A DNA stretch of 64,000 nt, from contig JBIKLA010000020.1 of the NCBI GenBank assembly GCA_044360075.1, positions 1-64,000 of the forward strand, given 5' to 3'. The stretch is from OMII01 sp947467385 (GTDB lineage Bacteria; Bdellovibrionota_C; UBA2361; OMII01). The first letter of the stretch is position 1. Every line of letters starts with the position of its first letter. Position numbers and translations under genes: made by a program. This document shows positions 50,067-58,940 of the stretch, piece after piece. The notes under the pieces were generated by a model, which was given only the letters and a program-made list of their open reading frames with translations, did not search any database and had not been told where the DNA came from.

Positions 50067-51572
50067 CTAACTGCAGTCTATCGAGGAGAGCCGGTCGCGC
50101 TTGGCATCGAACTCAGCGCGTTTAATAAAAACTACAAAACTCTCGTCCTCAGAGCCCGATGCGAAGACCCGACACCACTCCGGAGAGAGCAGCAGAAGCG
50201 CGGTCATCGCCGTCCCCTGCCGCCACAGGATCGTCTCAGCCTGGACGCGGTTAATGTAGTCCTGCCAGTTGGCCTTACCCAGGAAACTCGCACGGTAGAG
50301 GTCCCATATCTCTGGCGGATTGACGTTCGTGCGCCCGTCGATGGCAACCTTGTAGGCGGGCTCTCCACGCTCATTGCTGTAGCGGTACATGAGATAGCCT
50401 CCTGTGCCGAACTCATTCAGGATCGGGTGCTTAAAACCCTGCTCGTTGATGAAGTCAACCGCGCTCTTGGGTATCAGCTCCTGATCGACCGGATGCTTGA
50501 AGAGCGGCAGCGCATTCATGCAGGTGAGTCCTATGACGAAGATCGCCAGCGCCCCGCACGTTTCTGGCGCCAGGCGCCCAAAGCGCTCACGGAGCTGACG
50601 TATTCCCTCGGCCAGGTGATCATTCCCTGACTTTGCCGGCACGTGCCCGCACTGCCGCCACCACACGGCGCACATGGCGCTCAGGACGATCGCAGAAAAA
50701 GGAAGAAACTTGACCGCCGTGAGTCCGGCCAGGGTCATGCCTGCGCCCAGCACAAGCCTGCTCGCCGGCGGCGCAGCGCGCTCGGACTGAAATGCCGCTA
50801 TCAAAATCGCGCCCATGAGCACAACGAAAACCGTTGAGTACTGCATGATCGTTGCCGGCGTGAACTCAGAGATGACGTTGAAGCGCAGCGGATGGCCGCC
50901 CTTTGACGCAAACGTAAGCCACTCGCCGCCCAAATAGGGCGTAACGAGCGTCCCCACAAAAAAGCACGCCGAGAGCATAACAGCGCGCTTCACGCTGAAC
51001 TGGTGGCTCGCGTCCTGCAGAGACCACAGGAAGATTGCGCCGAGGCCCAACGCGGCAGTGAGGTGGATGTTGGCCCATAGGCAGCCGAGCAGCACCAGCG
51101 ACACCAGCCGCGTGCGTGTCGCTCCCTTCTCAACAACGGAGTCGGCAACTGCAATCGCCACCGCAAAGAGGATCCACACGATCGACTGCGGCCGAAGGGT
51201 GAAATGGTTGTAGCACGCAACCGTCGTATAGGCGCCAAGCACCGCCCCCATAAAGTGGTCCCGTGCCATCCTGCCGTACATCACGAAAAGGGAAAGCGAC
51301 AGCACGCACGCAATCACGATCTGCAGCGCGAAAAGCCCAACCCCATGCCAAAAGAAATCAACGAGCGCAAATATTATCTCGATGCTCCATGAGTACGCGC
51401 GCCATGGCTCTCCAGAGCTGAACATGTTCCAAAGATCGTGGGAGGGAACGGTGCGGTTGGCGAGTATCCACCGCCCGATAGTGATATGCCACCACAGGTC
51501 CGGGTCACCAACCGGGAGGCAGATGTAGGCCCCAAAGAGGATAGCGAGCGAAAGCCACAGGAGCTGCTTCAT
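50067..51572 (-). CDS. Polytopic membrane protein with DPDLWWH motif
   Basis: The protein has 501 residues and about ten hydrophobic segments up to residue 360, followed by a 140-residue periplasmic-type domain. After the first helix it carries DPDLWWHITIGRWIL, a motif of a large uncharacterised membrane family that resembles GT-C enzymes, where the acidic pair sits in the first external loop. A conserved GTGGYLMYRY region lies in the C-terminal domain. It resembles the gene at 12304-13968 in layout but not in sequence. A glycosyltransferase role is possible, unproven. Confidence 0.72.
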   Translation of the reverse strand: MKQLLWLSLAILFGAYICLPVGDPDLWWHITIGRWILANRTVPSHDLWNMFSSGEPWRAYSWSIEIIFALVDFFWHGVGLFALQIVIACVLSLSLFVMYGRMARDHFMGAVLGAYTTVACYNHFTLRPQSIVWILFAVAIAVADSVVEKGATRTRLVSLVLLGCLWANIHLTAALGLGAIFLWSLQDASHQFSVKRAVMLSACFFVGTLVTPYLGGEWLTFASKGGHPLRFNVISEFTPATIMQYSTVFVVLMGAILIAAFQSERAAPPASRLVLGAGMTLAGLTAVKFLPFSAIVLSAMCAVWWRQCGHVPAKSGNDHLAEGIRQLRERFGRLAPETCGALAIFVIGLTCMNALPLFKHPVDQELIPKSAVDFINEQGFKHPILNEFGTGGYLMYRYSNERGEPAYKVAIDGRTNVNPPEIWDLYRASFLGKANWQDYINRVQAETILWRQGTAMTALLLLSPEWCRVFASGSEDESFVVFIKRAEFDAKRDRLSSIDCS

Positions 51573-51758
51573 GCGAGTTCAGGTCTCAGTCGTTAGGAGC
51601 GGATAGGTATCACAACCGGCATCCGCAACACAGCCAGGAGCAGTGCGCCCCTTGCCTACTTTCCTTATCGGCTGCGCGCACGCCCACATAGAGGGCTTTA
51701 CGAGAAACGCGGTTCTATGCGCGCAAGGCGCGCACAACGCCTAATGATTATTATAGCC

Positions 51759-52724
51759 CTAGAGCGAAAAGTAGCGACGCAGGTTGCCCTCTATGCGCTC
51801 AAGTGGCGGGGTGGTGTCCGGCTCGAAGGTGCGCCCCGTCAGCAGGGCGTAGCTCCGCATGTAGTGCTCCATGAGCTCGCTGCGATGGTCGTCGTCCACA
51901 TGAGGCGGGGGCCCTTCTCCTGAGAATCCACGCTCGATCAGCCATCGGCGAATGGGCTCCTTGTCGAGCATCTCCGGCGCCTCGCCCGCGGCCAGCCGCA
52001 ACTCGTAGGTGTCCTGGATCCAGAAGCGAGAGGAGTCGAGGGTGTGAATCTCGTCAGCGAGGACAACCCGCCCATCGAGCAGACCGAACTCGTACTTGGT
52101 GTCGGCAAAGATGAGGCCGCGCCCCGCAAGCTCGCGCGAAGCGTGCGCAAAAAGTTGCAGCGCGCTTGACCGCACCCGCTCCCACACGTCACCCGGCACT
52201 ATTCCGCGCGACACGATCTCCTGCTCTGATATCGGCATATCGTGGCTGCCGACGGCCTCCTTGGTCGACGGGGTCACGATCGGCTCTGGAAGCTGTTCGA
52301 ACTCCTTGAGCCCAGCCGGAAGCTTCACACCACTAATCGGGCAGCCCGCGTGATAGTCACGCCAGCCGCTGCCCGCCAAGAATCCGCGAACGACTACCTC
52401 GATCGGGATAATCGACACCTCGCGCCCGATCACCACTGCCGGGTCCGGAACGGCGACAACGTGGTGGTCAACGATGTGGCCTACCCGCCCAAACCAGTAC
52501 TGCGCGAGCTGCGTGAGCACCTGCCCCTTGAGGGGCACTGACGTCACGATACGATCAAAGGCGCTGAGCCGATCGGTCGCAACGAGCACGCGTAGGCCGT
52601 CGCGCACGTAGCTGTCGCGAACCTTGCCCTCATGCCGCGTTCCAAGCCACGAGAAGTCTGTGGACTGAAGCGCTATGGGGAGCGTCGAGATCCTACTTGC
52701 GCCGCTGTTTTTCTGGCCTGCCAT
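51759..52724 (-). CDS. purC: SAICAR synthetase
   Basis: This is phosphoribosylaminoimidazole-succinocarboxamide synthase of purine synthesis. It has 321 residues, the longer yeast Ade1-like form rather than the 240-residue bacterial form. It contains GTRHEGKVRDSY, ATDRLSAFDRI, IPIEVVVRGFLAGSGW and IFADTKYEFGLLDGRVVLADE. The ATG at 52724 has GGGGA directly upstream and is preferred to starts seven codons earlier. It overlaps the end of the upstream TPR-like gene by 32 bases, so it is translated from the same message as two unknown genes. Confidence 0.94.
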   Translation of the reverse strand: MAGQKNSGASRISTLPIALQSTDFSWLGTRHEGKVRDSYVRDGLRVLVATDRLSAFDRIVTSVPLKGQVLTQLAQYWFGRVGHIVDHHVVAVPDPAVVIGREVSIIPIEVVVRGFLAGSGWRDYHAGCPISGVKLPAGLKEFEQLPEPIVTPSTKEAVGSHDMPISEQEIVSRGIVPGDVWERVRSSALQLFAHASRELAGRGLIFADTKYEFGLLDGRVVLADEIHTLDSSRFWIQDTYELRLAAGEAPEMLDKEPIRRWLIERGFSGEGPPPHVDDDHRSELMEHYMRSYALLTGRTFEPDTTPPLERIEGNLRRYFSL

Positions 52725-53907
52725 TTTTTCCCCGCAATGCATCACTATTCATAGAGAGCAGCCGCAGCGTGCCCGCATATTGCTGGCGAACCGCGGCATC
52801 CCTGTTGAGCCCCAATGAGATGTCCAGCAGCCGCAGCGCCTGGCCCCGAGCAGCCTTGCGCCCCTCCTCACGGCCCCCGCGAAAGAAGAGCGCAACAGCG
52901 TGGTTATTGTTGATCGCCATATCGAGCTCAGGATTGTCGCCCGGCCGCAGCTGCGCCCGCGCAGCTTCAAACGACCTGAGGGCACATCCGAGCTCGCCGA
53001 CCTGCAGCGTGTCCCCGCGGATGGCGCGCATGAGGTGGTATGTGCCGGTCATCCACATCGGAAGCGCTCGGTGCGCGTTCGACGTCCACGGCGCCTTGAG
53101 CGCCGCTAGAGAACGCAGCCTCATCTCAGCATGGCCATCGTCATCGGGCCCCACAAGCACCTCAGGGAAGGTTTCCCACGCCTCTGCCAGGCGCCCAAGG
53201 AAGTCTCCCGTCGCCGGCAAGCGAGAATTGGAGATGCCGACTCCCGAAACGGAGGTGACGACCAGCAAGTCGCGCACGTTGCTCTGCCCAAGAAGCTTTT
53301 TGGCGTAGCTATCTCCCTGCATGTCTTTGAGCGACAGCGGCGGGCGCATGCGAAGCGTCACGTTAAGCCAACGCGGGCTTCCCCAAACGGTTCCATCGAC
53401 GGAACGCTCGTTCCTGAGGACGGATTCCGCCTCCTGACGCGTCGATATCTTTTTCGAAAGAGTGCCAACTGAGAGAAACGACAGGCCGACCGCAGCGCTG
53501 CGCATCCTGTCGCGGACGATCTTGGCCTCGGCTCCAAGCGTATCCTCCTGAAGCTGCGCCACAACAAATGCATGCTCAGAGATGCCGAGCGCCACATGAC
53601 GCAGGGCGAAGCCGGAGAGCCCCGCGCATGCCGCCCCGAGCCAAACAGCGCGCGGGACAGGGATGCCGACAAACGAGAGACGCGCAACCAGAACAAGGAG
53701 GACGACAAAGCATGCGAGCTGTGCAATTGACCTCGCCTGGGCCCCCCCGCCGAGAAGCGCGATACCGAGCCCCACCGCTGCGGCGAGCACGAGCACCCAT
53801 ATGCCGGCGCTCACCGCGCCAGGCCGGCTAAGCGCAAGGCCAGACGTCGCCGTGCCTTGCAGCTGCTCGCTTGAGCGATCAAATTTCGGCGCTGTTGAGC
53901 CGCTCAC
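52693..53907 (-). CDS. Membrane protein with helical-repeat domain, upstream of purC
   Basis: The protein has 404 residues. Two or three hydrophobic segments (about 33-54, 60-80 and 88-103) are followed by a soluble part. The last 120 residues look like helical TPR-type repeats (NPELDMAINNNHAVALFFRGG, then LLDISLGLNRDAAVRQQYAGTL). I recognise no family. The GTG start overlaps the stop of the upstream gene (GTGA) and the 3' end overlaps purC, so all three are coupled. Its link to purine synthesis is only positional. Confidence 0.7.
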   Translation of the reverse strand: MSGSTAPKFDRSSEQLQGTATSGLALSRPGAVSAGIWVLVLAAAVGLGIALLGGGAQARSIAQLACFVVLLVLVARLSFVGIPVPRAVWLGAACAGLSGFALRHVALGISEHAFVVAQLQEDTLGAEAKIVRDRMRSAAVGLSFLSVGTLSKKISTRQEAESVLRNERSVDGTVWGSPRWLNVTLRMRPPLSLKDMQGDSYAKKLLGQSNVRDLLVVTSVSGVGISNSRLPATGDFLGRLAEAWETFPEVLVGPDDDGHAEMRLRSLAALKAPWTSNAHRALPMWMTGTYHLMRAIRGDTLQVGELGCALRSFEAARAQLRPGDNPELDMAINNNHAVALFFRGGREEGRKAARGQALRLLDISLGLNRDAAVRQQYAGTLRLLSMNSDALRGKNGRPEKQRRK

Positions 53908-54338
53908 TCCTCGACCTCTTCCTCATCTGCTTCGATACCGAACCGATCCTTAAGAAAAGCAACAAGATCGAGGCTGCTCGACGGGTCGAGCATCTCGTCA
54001 AGTTCCTTGCGGCTGACCGACACGTATTGAATTCCGCACGCCAGCAGCATGCCCGGCAGCTTCTGGTGCCTCTCAAGCACATCTACCTCGATGTACGACG
54101 CCACATCGGGCGCAAGCTCCACGACCATCTTGGGATTGTCCTGCTCGTCAACGAGCGTGAAGAGGCATTTTGCGCTCTCGGCCCAACGCGACACCTCGTC
54201 CTTACTCTCTAATCCCCCCTCCGGGTAGTCGCCACCGCACACGGTGCGCACGCTCACGTTCCACACGATGTTGTCCTTGCCGAAAAAGGTCGTGAGCATC
54301 CTAAAAAGTTGTGCCTCTGCCAGGGACATCTCAACCAT
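53904..54338 (-). CDS. DUF2726-like / restriction-endonuclease-fold protein, possibly inactive
   Basis: The protein has 144 residues. After an N-terminal alpha segment comes LFTLVDEQDNPKMVVEL, then an alpha helix (DVLERHQKLPGMLLACGI) and a strand (QYVSVS). This follows the D-x(n)-E-x-K plus helix order of DUF2726 and other PD-(D/E)XK folds, but the Lys of the E-x-K motif is replaced (VVEL), so nuclease activity is doubtful. An acidic tail ends the protein. It is first in a coupled operon with the TPR-like gene and purC. Confidence 0.5.
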   Translation of the reverse strand: MVEMSLAEAQLFRMLTTFFGKDNIVWNVSVRTVCGGDYPEGGLESKDEVSRWAESAKCLFTLVDEQDNPKMVVELAPDVASYIEVDVLERHQKLPGMLLACGIQYVSVSRKELDEMLDPSSSLDLVAFLKDRFGIEADEEEVEE

Positions 54339-54445
54339 AGGGGGAGGAGTATCGCAGAACCGCGCCCCGTGGACAAATACTTAGGCCTGGCTAAATACCC
54401 GTGCTGCATCGACAAATTGGCTCCAGTTTGGTCTAATGGAGCCGC

Positions 54446-55012
54446 ATGGCCATCCTCGACGTTAAATTTATCCCCGACCCCATTCTGCGCGTCCCAGCGA
54501 AGGCGGTGGCCTTATTCGACGCAAAGCTCCACACACTGCTCGACAACATGAACGAGACAATGATCCACGCCAACGGCCTCGGCCTTGCCGCCCCGCAAGT
54601 TGCGCACTCCGTACAGGTCGCCATCATCGATGTCACGCTCGACTACATGCCGCTGCCCATGATCACCTCGCTGAGCGGGCATACTCCCGAGTCGCACGTG
54701 CACGACGGCAGGCTTGAGGTCATCAACCCCGAGATAACCCTCAAGTCGCCAAAGCTCGTCTCCTCCGAAGAGGGCTGCTTGAGCATCCCAGACTTTCGCG
54801 ACACCATAAAGCGCCATGACATGGTAACTGTGCGGGCGATGGACAGGCACGGACGCTCCTTCTCTCTTGAGGCCCAAGAGCTGCTCGCCTATGCGCTGCA
54901 GCACGAGATCGACCACCTGCACGGCGTCCTGTTCGTAGACCACTTGAGCCGCCTCAAGAAGGCGCTCTTCCGGAAGTGGTGCATCAAGAACGACTTCGAA
55001 CCCGAGTCGTAA
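54446..55012 (+). CDS. def: Peptide deformylase
   Basis: This 188-residue metalloenzyme removes the formyl group from nascent proteins. All three motifs are present: GLGLAAPQ, EGCLSIP and QHEIDHLHG. Residues about 70-90 form an insertion (LSGHTPESHVHDG) relative to E. coli Def. GGAG precedes the ATG. fmt starts 14 bases downstream, the standard def-fmt pair. Confidence 0.96.
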   Translation: MAILDVKFIPDPILRVPAKAVALFDAKLHTLLDNMNETMIHANGLGLAAPQVAHSVQVAIIDVTLDYMPLPMITSLSGHTPESHVHDGRLEVINPEITLKSPKLVSSEEGCLSIPDFRDTIKRHDMVTVRAMDRHGRSFSLEAQELLAYALQHEIDHLHGVLFVDHLSRLKKALFRKWCIKNDFEPES

Positions 55013-55025
55013 GGCGGCCACGCGC

Positions 55026-55988
55026 ATGAACGTCATCTTTTTCGGCACCCCAAGCTTCTCCGTCTCAAGCCTACAGGCCCTGCTCGACATGCCAGGCGTC
55101 TCGGTGCGTGCGGTCGTGACACAGCCGGACCGGCCCTCCGGCCGCGGCGGCCTCGTTAAAGCCTCGCCCGTGAAGGAGCTCGCCATGCGGCACTCAATAC
55201 CGGTGCTTCAGCCCACCTCGCTGCGCAAGGAGCTCGATTCTTTTCAGGCCCAGCTCGCTTCGTGCGGCCCGCTCGATGTTGGCATTGTGATTGCCTTCGG
55301 CCAGATACTTCCGAAGGCGGTGCTCGGCATTCCGCGAGCCGGATGCGTCAACATTCACGCCTCGCTCCTGCCACGATGGCGCGGCGCAGCGCCCATCCAG
55401 CGCGCCATCCTGGCCGGCGACACCGAGACCGGCGTGTGCCTCATGCAGATGGATGAGGGGCTCGACACCGGCGGCGTGTACTCACGAGAGCCGGTGCAGA
55501 TCGGCCGCTCGGACACCGCTCAAACGCTCCACGACACCCTGGCCGCGCTCGGCGCGCGGCTCCTTGCGCGCGACCTCCCGCTCATCGTTTCCGGAAAGCT
55601 GTCCGCTGCGCCACAGCCGGCCGAGGGCGTCACATACGCGCACAAAATCGAGCCCGCCGAGGGCTGCCTCGACTGGACCAAGGGAGCCGATGAGCTCGAC
55701 CGGGCCATCCGCGCCCTCTCTCCGCATCCCGGCGCCTTCACGTTTTGGCGCGGCTCACGCCTCAAGCTGCTCCTGAGCTCAGTAGCGCCAGGCGGCTCTG
55801 TGAAAGATGCGGCGCCGGGAACCGTGACCGCTGCGTATAGCGACACGATCACTGTTGCTTGCGGCGCCGGCTCACTGGCCATCTCACAGCTCCAGCTCGC
55901 CGGAAAGAGGCAGATGAGCAGCGGAGAGTTCCTGCGCGGCACCCCCATCAGCCCCGGCGAGCGCTTTTCAAGCCAAGCCCCATCATAG
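55026..55988 (+). CDS. fmt: Methionyl-tRNA formyltransferase
   Basis: This 320-residue enzyme formylates initiator Met-tRNA. The N-terminal formyltransferase fold shows FFGTPSFS, QPDRPSGRG, the catalytic block INIHASLLPRWRGAAPIQRAI (read as NIHASLLPRWRG) and GDTETGV. The C-terminal OB-like domain is present (AEGCLDWTK and PGAFTFW). AAGG precedes the ATG, and it is co-transcribed with def. Confidence 0.96.
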   Translation: MNVIFFGTPSFSVSSLQALLDMPGVSVRAVVTQPDRPSGRGGLVKASPVKELAMRHSIPVLQPTSLRKELDSFQAQLASCGPLDVGIVIAFGQILPKAVLGIPRAGCVNIHASLLPRWRGAAPIQRAILAGDTETGVCLMQMDEGLDTGGVYSREPVQIGRSDTAQTLHDTLAALGARLLARDLPLIVSGKLSAAPQPAEGVTYAHKIEPAEGCLDWTKGADELDRAIRALSPHPGAFTFWRGSRLKLLLSSVAPGGSVKDAAPGTVTAAYSDTITVACGAGSLAISQLQLAGKRQMSSGEFLRGTPISPGERFSSQAPS

Positions 55989-56039
55989 CGCGGCAGCCCT
56001 GCGCGCCCGATGCTCTCATGGAGACAAGGCTGCCCACCG

Positions 56040-56306
56040 ATGAACAACCACGACGCTCCGCTTCATTCACTTATTTCAGGACGGCTGCCGCGTACGATCT
56101 CGGGCGAGTTCGACCTATTCGACTCAGCCGAGCCCGAACACCTTATCGAGGCACTCTCTCCGATATGTCACCTGGCGCCCTGGGAAATTAAGAAGTGCTT
56201 CGACGAGCTGGCTAGGCGGAACCCCCGCCCCCACCCTCAGGAGACGGCACGCGGAGATCATCCCGAGCATCACACCGATCCCGCACATCGCACTTCGAGC
56301 ACTTAA
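56040..56306 (+). CDS. Possible small protein after fmt
   Basis: The frame has 88 residues. The first 55 look protein-like (SLISGRLPRTISGEFDLFD, AEPEHLIEALSPICHLAPWEIKKCFDELARR). The last 32 run antisense into the end of the Cas4-like gene and are low-complexity. No strong ribosome-binding site is visible. It may be a true small gene in the def-fmt transcript or a chance frame. I recognise no family. Confidence 0.4.
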   Translation: MNNHDAPLHSLISGRLPRTISGEFDLFDSAEPEHLIEALSPICHLAPWEIKKCFDELARRNPRPHPQETARGDHPEHHTDPAHRTSST

Positions 56307-57081
56307 TCGGGTGCGGTGCCGGATGCACCGGACCTCCGCCAAGAATCGACCGCATCTGGTCTATGAGACCCTGCACCCAGCGCTGCTTCGCCTCCGTGTT
56401 GTCGACCTTGATGCGCCGGCACGACGGCCCGATGAGCAGGTAGCCGTGTGGCGGTCTCCTGCCCTCGAATTCCTCCACAAGCCGCATGTATACCAGCAGC
56501 TGCGCCACGTACCGATCACGCAGCTTCTTGGCCAATGGCTTGCGCTCAACCGGAATAATGAGCCCATTCTCCTCTATGAGCGCGTCGGGCTTGCCGGCCA
56601 GCCCCTGCCGCTGCGAGATGTACTCGCGCTCAGGAAGCATCGTGCTGCCCTCAATCGACACCATGATCGACTTGGCCTCAAGGCCGCTCGCCTTGCGCCG
56701 CTTCCTCGCCGCGCGCGAAAAAGAACGGATGACGAGTAGCGCCGCACCCACGAGAAGCACGAGCTGAAGCCCGTGATTGCGCACGGAGAGCGCAGAAAGT
56801 CTCTCGAACGGCACTCCCTGTGGATTGAGAAGGATGAACACCACAAGGGCGGTGCAGACCAGCACGGCCAAGTAGCGAATCCATTGCCCAAGCAGCACCG
56901 ACTCGTCAAACATGCGCGACCAGTCGCGGTGAAGCTCCTGCCCGAGAATTGCGCCCCCGACGACGGACTGCGGCTTCGCCTTGTCCACCCACTTAAGCTT
57001 CCAGGACTGCGGGCACACAGAGAAGGCGCCAACCTCCCCCGCCGCGATGATGTGTTGTCCCTCTTGGCCTACCGTTGCCAC
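56212..57081 (-). CDS. Membrane-anchored Cas4-like PD-(D/E)XK nuclease with Fe-S cysteines
   Basis: The protein has 289 residues. The nuclease core is complete: H51 (GQELHRDW), D166 (GKPDAL), E179 and K181 (VERK), and Q194/Y198 (QLLVY). Four Cys match a Cas4/AddB-type iron-sulfur cluster: C23 near the N-terminus and C261, C264, C270 (C-x2-C-x5-C) near the C-terminus. Between H51 and D166 there are two hydrophobic helices (about 68-86 and 104-118) not found in ordinary Cas4. There are no CRISPR repeats or cas1/cas2 here. The GTG start is at 57081. DNA-end processing at the membrane is inference. Confidence 0.82.
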   Translation of the reverse strand: MATVGQEGQHIIAAGEVGAFSVCPQSWKLKWVDKAKPQSVVGGAILGQELHRDWSRMFDESVLLGQWIRYLAVLVCTALVVFILLNPQGVPFERLSALSVRNHGLQLVLLVGAALLVIRSFSRAARKRRKASGLEAKSIMVSIEGSTMLPEREYISQRQGLAGKPDALIEENGLIIPVERKPLAKKLRDRYVAQLLVYMRLVEEFEGRRPPHGYLLIGPSCRRIKVDNTEAKQRWVQGLIDQMRSILGGGPVHPAPHPIKCSKCDVRDRCDARDDLRVPSPEGGGGGSA

Positions 57082-57164
57082 GTACGCACCTACAAGCGTG
57101 CCCGTTGAGCCGGGCCGCCCTCATCATAGGCCAGGAAGTACGGGGACCACACCGCCAAAAGATC

Positions 57165-57686
57165 CTACCGCCGGGGGCGGCCCTTGAGCAGCGACCCAGT
57201 GGTCGCCATGATGGCTGAACAGATCTCCCGGATGCGCTCCCACACTTCCGGCTGGCTGTCAGCATCCTGCTGGGGACGAGGCCGGTCATCGTGCCCCCGG
57301 ACCTCGAGCGAGCCAAAGGTCACCGGCGTTTCGGGAATGCCGCTGAATGCGGGGAGGTGCGCCGTTTCAAGAATAAATTGCACCTCGGGCGCTTGGTGGT
57401 GCGTCAGGCGCCAGAACGCGTAGCGCCCACACGCCGTGATAAACTCGCACAGGACCGAGAACCGTCCCGGCTGGGCATTGGGCACGACCCGAACCCGGAA
57501 GTCTATCTTCTCCTCAAGCAGGAAGTTCGCCTCGAACGCCTCAATCCACCCCTTACGCGCGCGGTACGCCGTAACCTCGTCGAGGTACACGCCCTCAAGC
57601 ATCAGGCGCTCGGAGTCGTACCACAGCCCCAAGCCTACCGTTAGCTCCCCACCGAAATGATCCGAAGAGTGTTGCGACTGATGCAT
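57165..57686 (-). CDS. Hypothetical protein upstream of the Cas4-like gene
   Basis: The protein has 173 residues with no signal or membrane segment. It alternates strands and helices (LTVGLGLWYDSERLMLEGVYLDE, KIDFRVRVVPN, ACGRYAFWRLTHH). The tail is rich in Asp/Gln/Arg. I recognise no family. The ATG at 57686 has GAGGGA seven bases upstream and is better than a GTG seven codons earlier. It lies 83 bases ahead of the Cas4-like gene on the same strand, so the two may form an operon. Confidence 0.65.
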   Translation of the reverse strand: MHQSQHSSDHFGGELTVGLGLWYDSERLMLEGVYLDEVTAYRARKGWIEAFEANFLLEEKIDFRVRVVPNAQPGRFSVLCEFITACGRYAFWRLTHHQAPEVQFILETAHLPAFSGIPETPVTFGSLEVRGHDDRPRPQQDADSQPEVWERIREICSAIMATTGSLLKGRPRR

Positions 57687-57754
57687 GAAGCCGTCCCTCG
57701 TTAGCACTAAAGGCTTTCCACAACTTTCAAAAACTCGTCCCGCCCGAACGTGGA

Positions 57755-57777
57755 GTGGTCCCCCCGAAGGGGACCAC
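57755..57777. promoter_or_regulatory. Perfect 9-bp hairpin in the divergent gap
   Basis: GTGGTCCCC and GGGGACCAC pair perfectly around CCGAA. It lies about 70 bases before the leftward gene start and 360 before the rightward RGG gene. The remainder of the 57687-58137 gap holds the RGG promoter and nothing else that I can identify. Confidence 0.5.
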
Positions 57778-57991
57778 GGTAGAGGGTTCTGGCTCCCCAG
57801 GACGCACTGTGCGAACCCCTGGCGATGTTTTCCGCGACCCTCTGGTACGCCGCTTAGTCGGCGTTCGGACTAAAGGAGTTATCGACCGCCCGGGCGACGG
57901 GCTTTACGGATTGCAACCGAGTTCCTTCCCGCACACCCACGAATTGGCGCAACCTGCTGTCATAACAGGGTTTTCATGCAGCAGTGAGAAT

Positions 57992-58020
57992 GTGACACCC
58001 CTCAGGACTTCTGCTATGCT
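57992..58020 (+). promoter_or_regulatory. Sigma-70-type promoter of the RGG-box gene
   Basis: GTGACA (57992-57997) and TATGCT (58015-58020) are 17 bases apart. The predicted leader is about 110 nt. A ribosome-binding site TAGGAAG lies 9 bases ahead of the ATG at 58138. Confidence 0.6.
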
Positions 58021-58137
58021 CCGCCATAATTATTGGTTACTTGCGGGCACTTACTGATCAGCTCAAACCTTGGTCAGCCTGCGAGTGGCGTTTCAAACCA
58101 GTCGAAAGACGTTTTTTGGACCTAGGAAGTATTCAGT

Positions 58138-58851
58138 ATGAGAAGAGGAGATAATAGAGGAGATAGTAGAGGCAACGGAAGGCGCTCCCCTCGTGGTGGT
58201 GGGCGCTCCCCTCGTGGCGGCCGTTCAAATCGCGGCCGAGGTGGCCACTCGCGGCGTCATCCGCGCCAGAGCGCAGAGAGCGGCAACCAGAGAGAGAGGA
58301 TCGCAATCGAGAGCGGCGACCTCGTTTTCATCGACCAGTTCATGCTCGCCAATCCCCAGTTCATCGAGAAGATGGCTGCGGTGCTCGATGAGGCAGCAGA
58401 GGTAAAGAACGACGTGATCCGTGAATACGGCGGAAAGGTGATCTCGGTAACCCGCGGCACATACCGCATCGACCGCGATCCGTTCGCCTATACAATCGTT
58501 GTTCACCCGGAAGGTGACTTGATTGAGGCATCCGAGCTCGTCAAGGACGCGACCAGCGAGCTTGGCGAGGTGAACATCGACACTCGCTGCTTGGCGATGC
58601 TTGACCGTGAGCTTCTCGACGACAACTCGCTCCTTGAGCGTTACCAGGAGCTGTGGTTCGGCGGCCAGGACAAGGCGTGCCGAGACCTCCTGCGCGATAA
58701 CGGCGGCGCGGTTCGTTACGGCTTCCGCCGTGATGGCGACGAGCTCGCTGTTTTCCAGGTTCCAGGCGAGGACATCATCTGCCTGTGGCCGAAGAACATC
58801 GCTGAGCTTACTGCTCAGGAGCCCGAGGCTCAGGCGGCCGTGGAGGGATAA
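58138..58851 (+). CDS. RGG/SR-box protein with unknown folded domain
   Basis: The protein has 237 residues. The first 50 are almost only Arg, Gly, Ser and Asn, with RGG, RGR and two copies of RSPRGG, like eukaryotic RNA-binding RGG boxes. Residues about 55-220 are acidic and globular (IESGDLVFIDQFMLANPQF, YTIVVHPEGDLIEASELV, CLAMLDRELLDDNSLLERYQELW). I recognise no domain. The gene begins with a cluster of AGA/AGG codons, unusual for the GC-rich surroundings and possibly a translation ramp. It has its own promoter and a strong terminator. RNA binding or phase separation is inference. Confidence 0.75.
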   Translation: MRRGDNRGDSRGNGRRSPRGGGRSPRGGRSNRGRGGHSRRHPRQSAESGNQRERIAIESGDLVFIDQFMLANPQFIEKMAAVLDEAAEVKNDVIREYGGKVISVTRGTYRIDRDPFAYTIVVHPEGDLIEASELVKDATSELGEVNIDTRCLAMLDRELLDDNSLLERYQELWFGGQDKACRDLLRDNGGAVRYGFRRDGDELAVFQVPGEDIICLWPKNIAELTAQEPEAQAAVEG

Positions 58852-58888
58852 CCCACGTTTCGCCCTAAGGCGCTGTGCGCTATACAGG

Positions 58889-58930
58889 AAGGGGAACGCG
58901 CCGACATCGGCACGTTCCCCTTCTCTTTTG
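58889..58930 (+). terminator. Intrinsic terminator after the RGG gene
   Basis: AAGGGGAACG and CGTTCCCCTT form a 10-bp stem with a 14-nt loop, followed by CTCTTTT. It lies within the longest open frame of the next gene, which shows that the upstream part of that frame is not coding. Confidence 0.8.
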
Positions 58931-58940
58931 GCCACTGACC

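Noticed and set aside
56212..57081. A CRISPR-Cas locus
   Set aside because: The Cas4-like gene has no repeat-spacer array, cas1 or cas2 nearby in the window.
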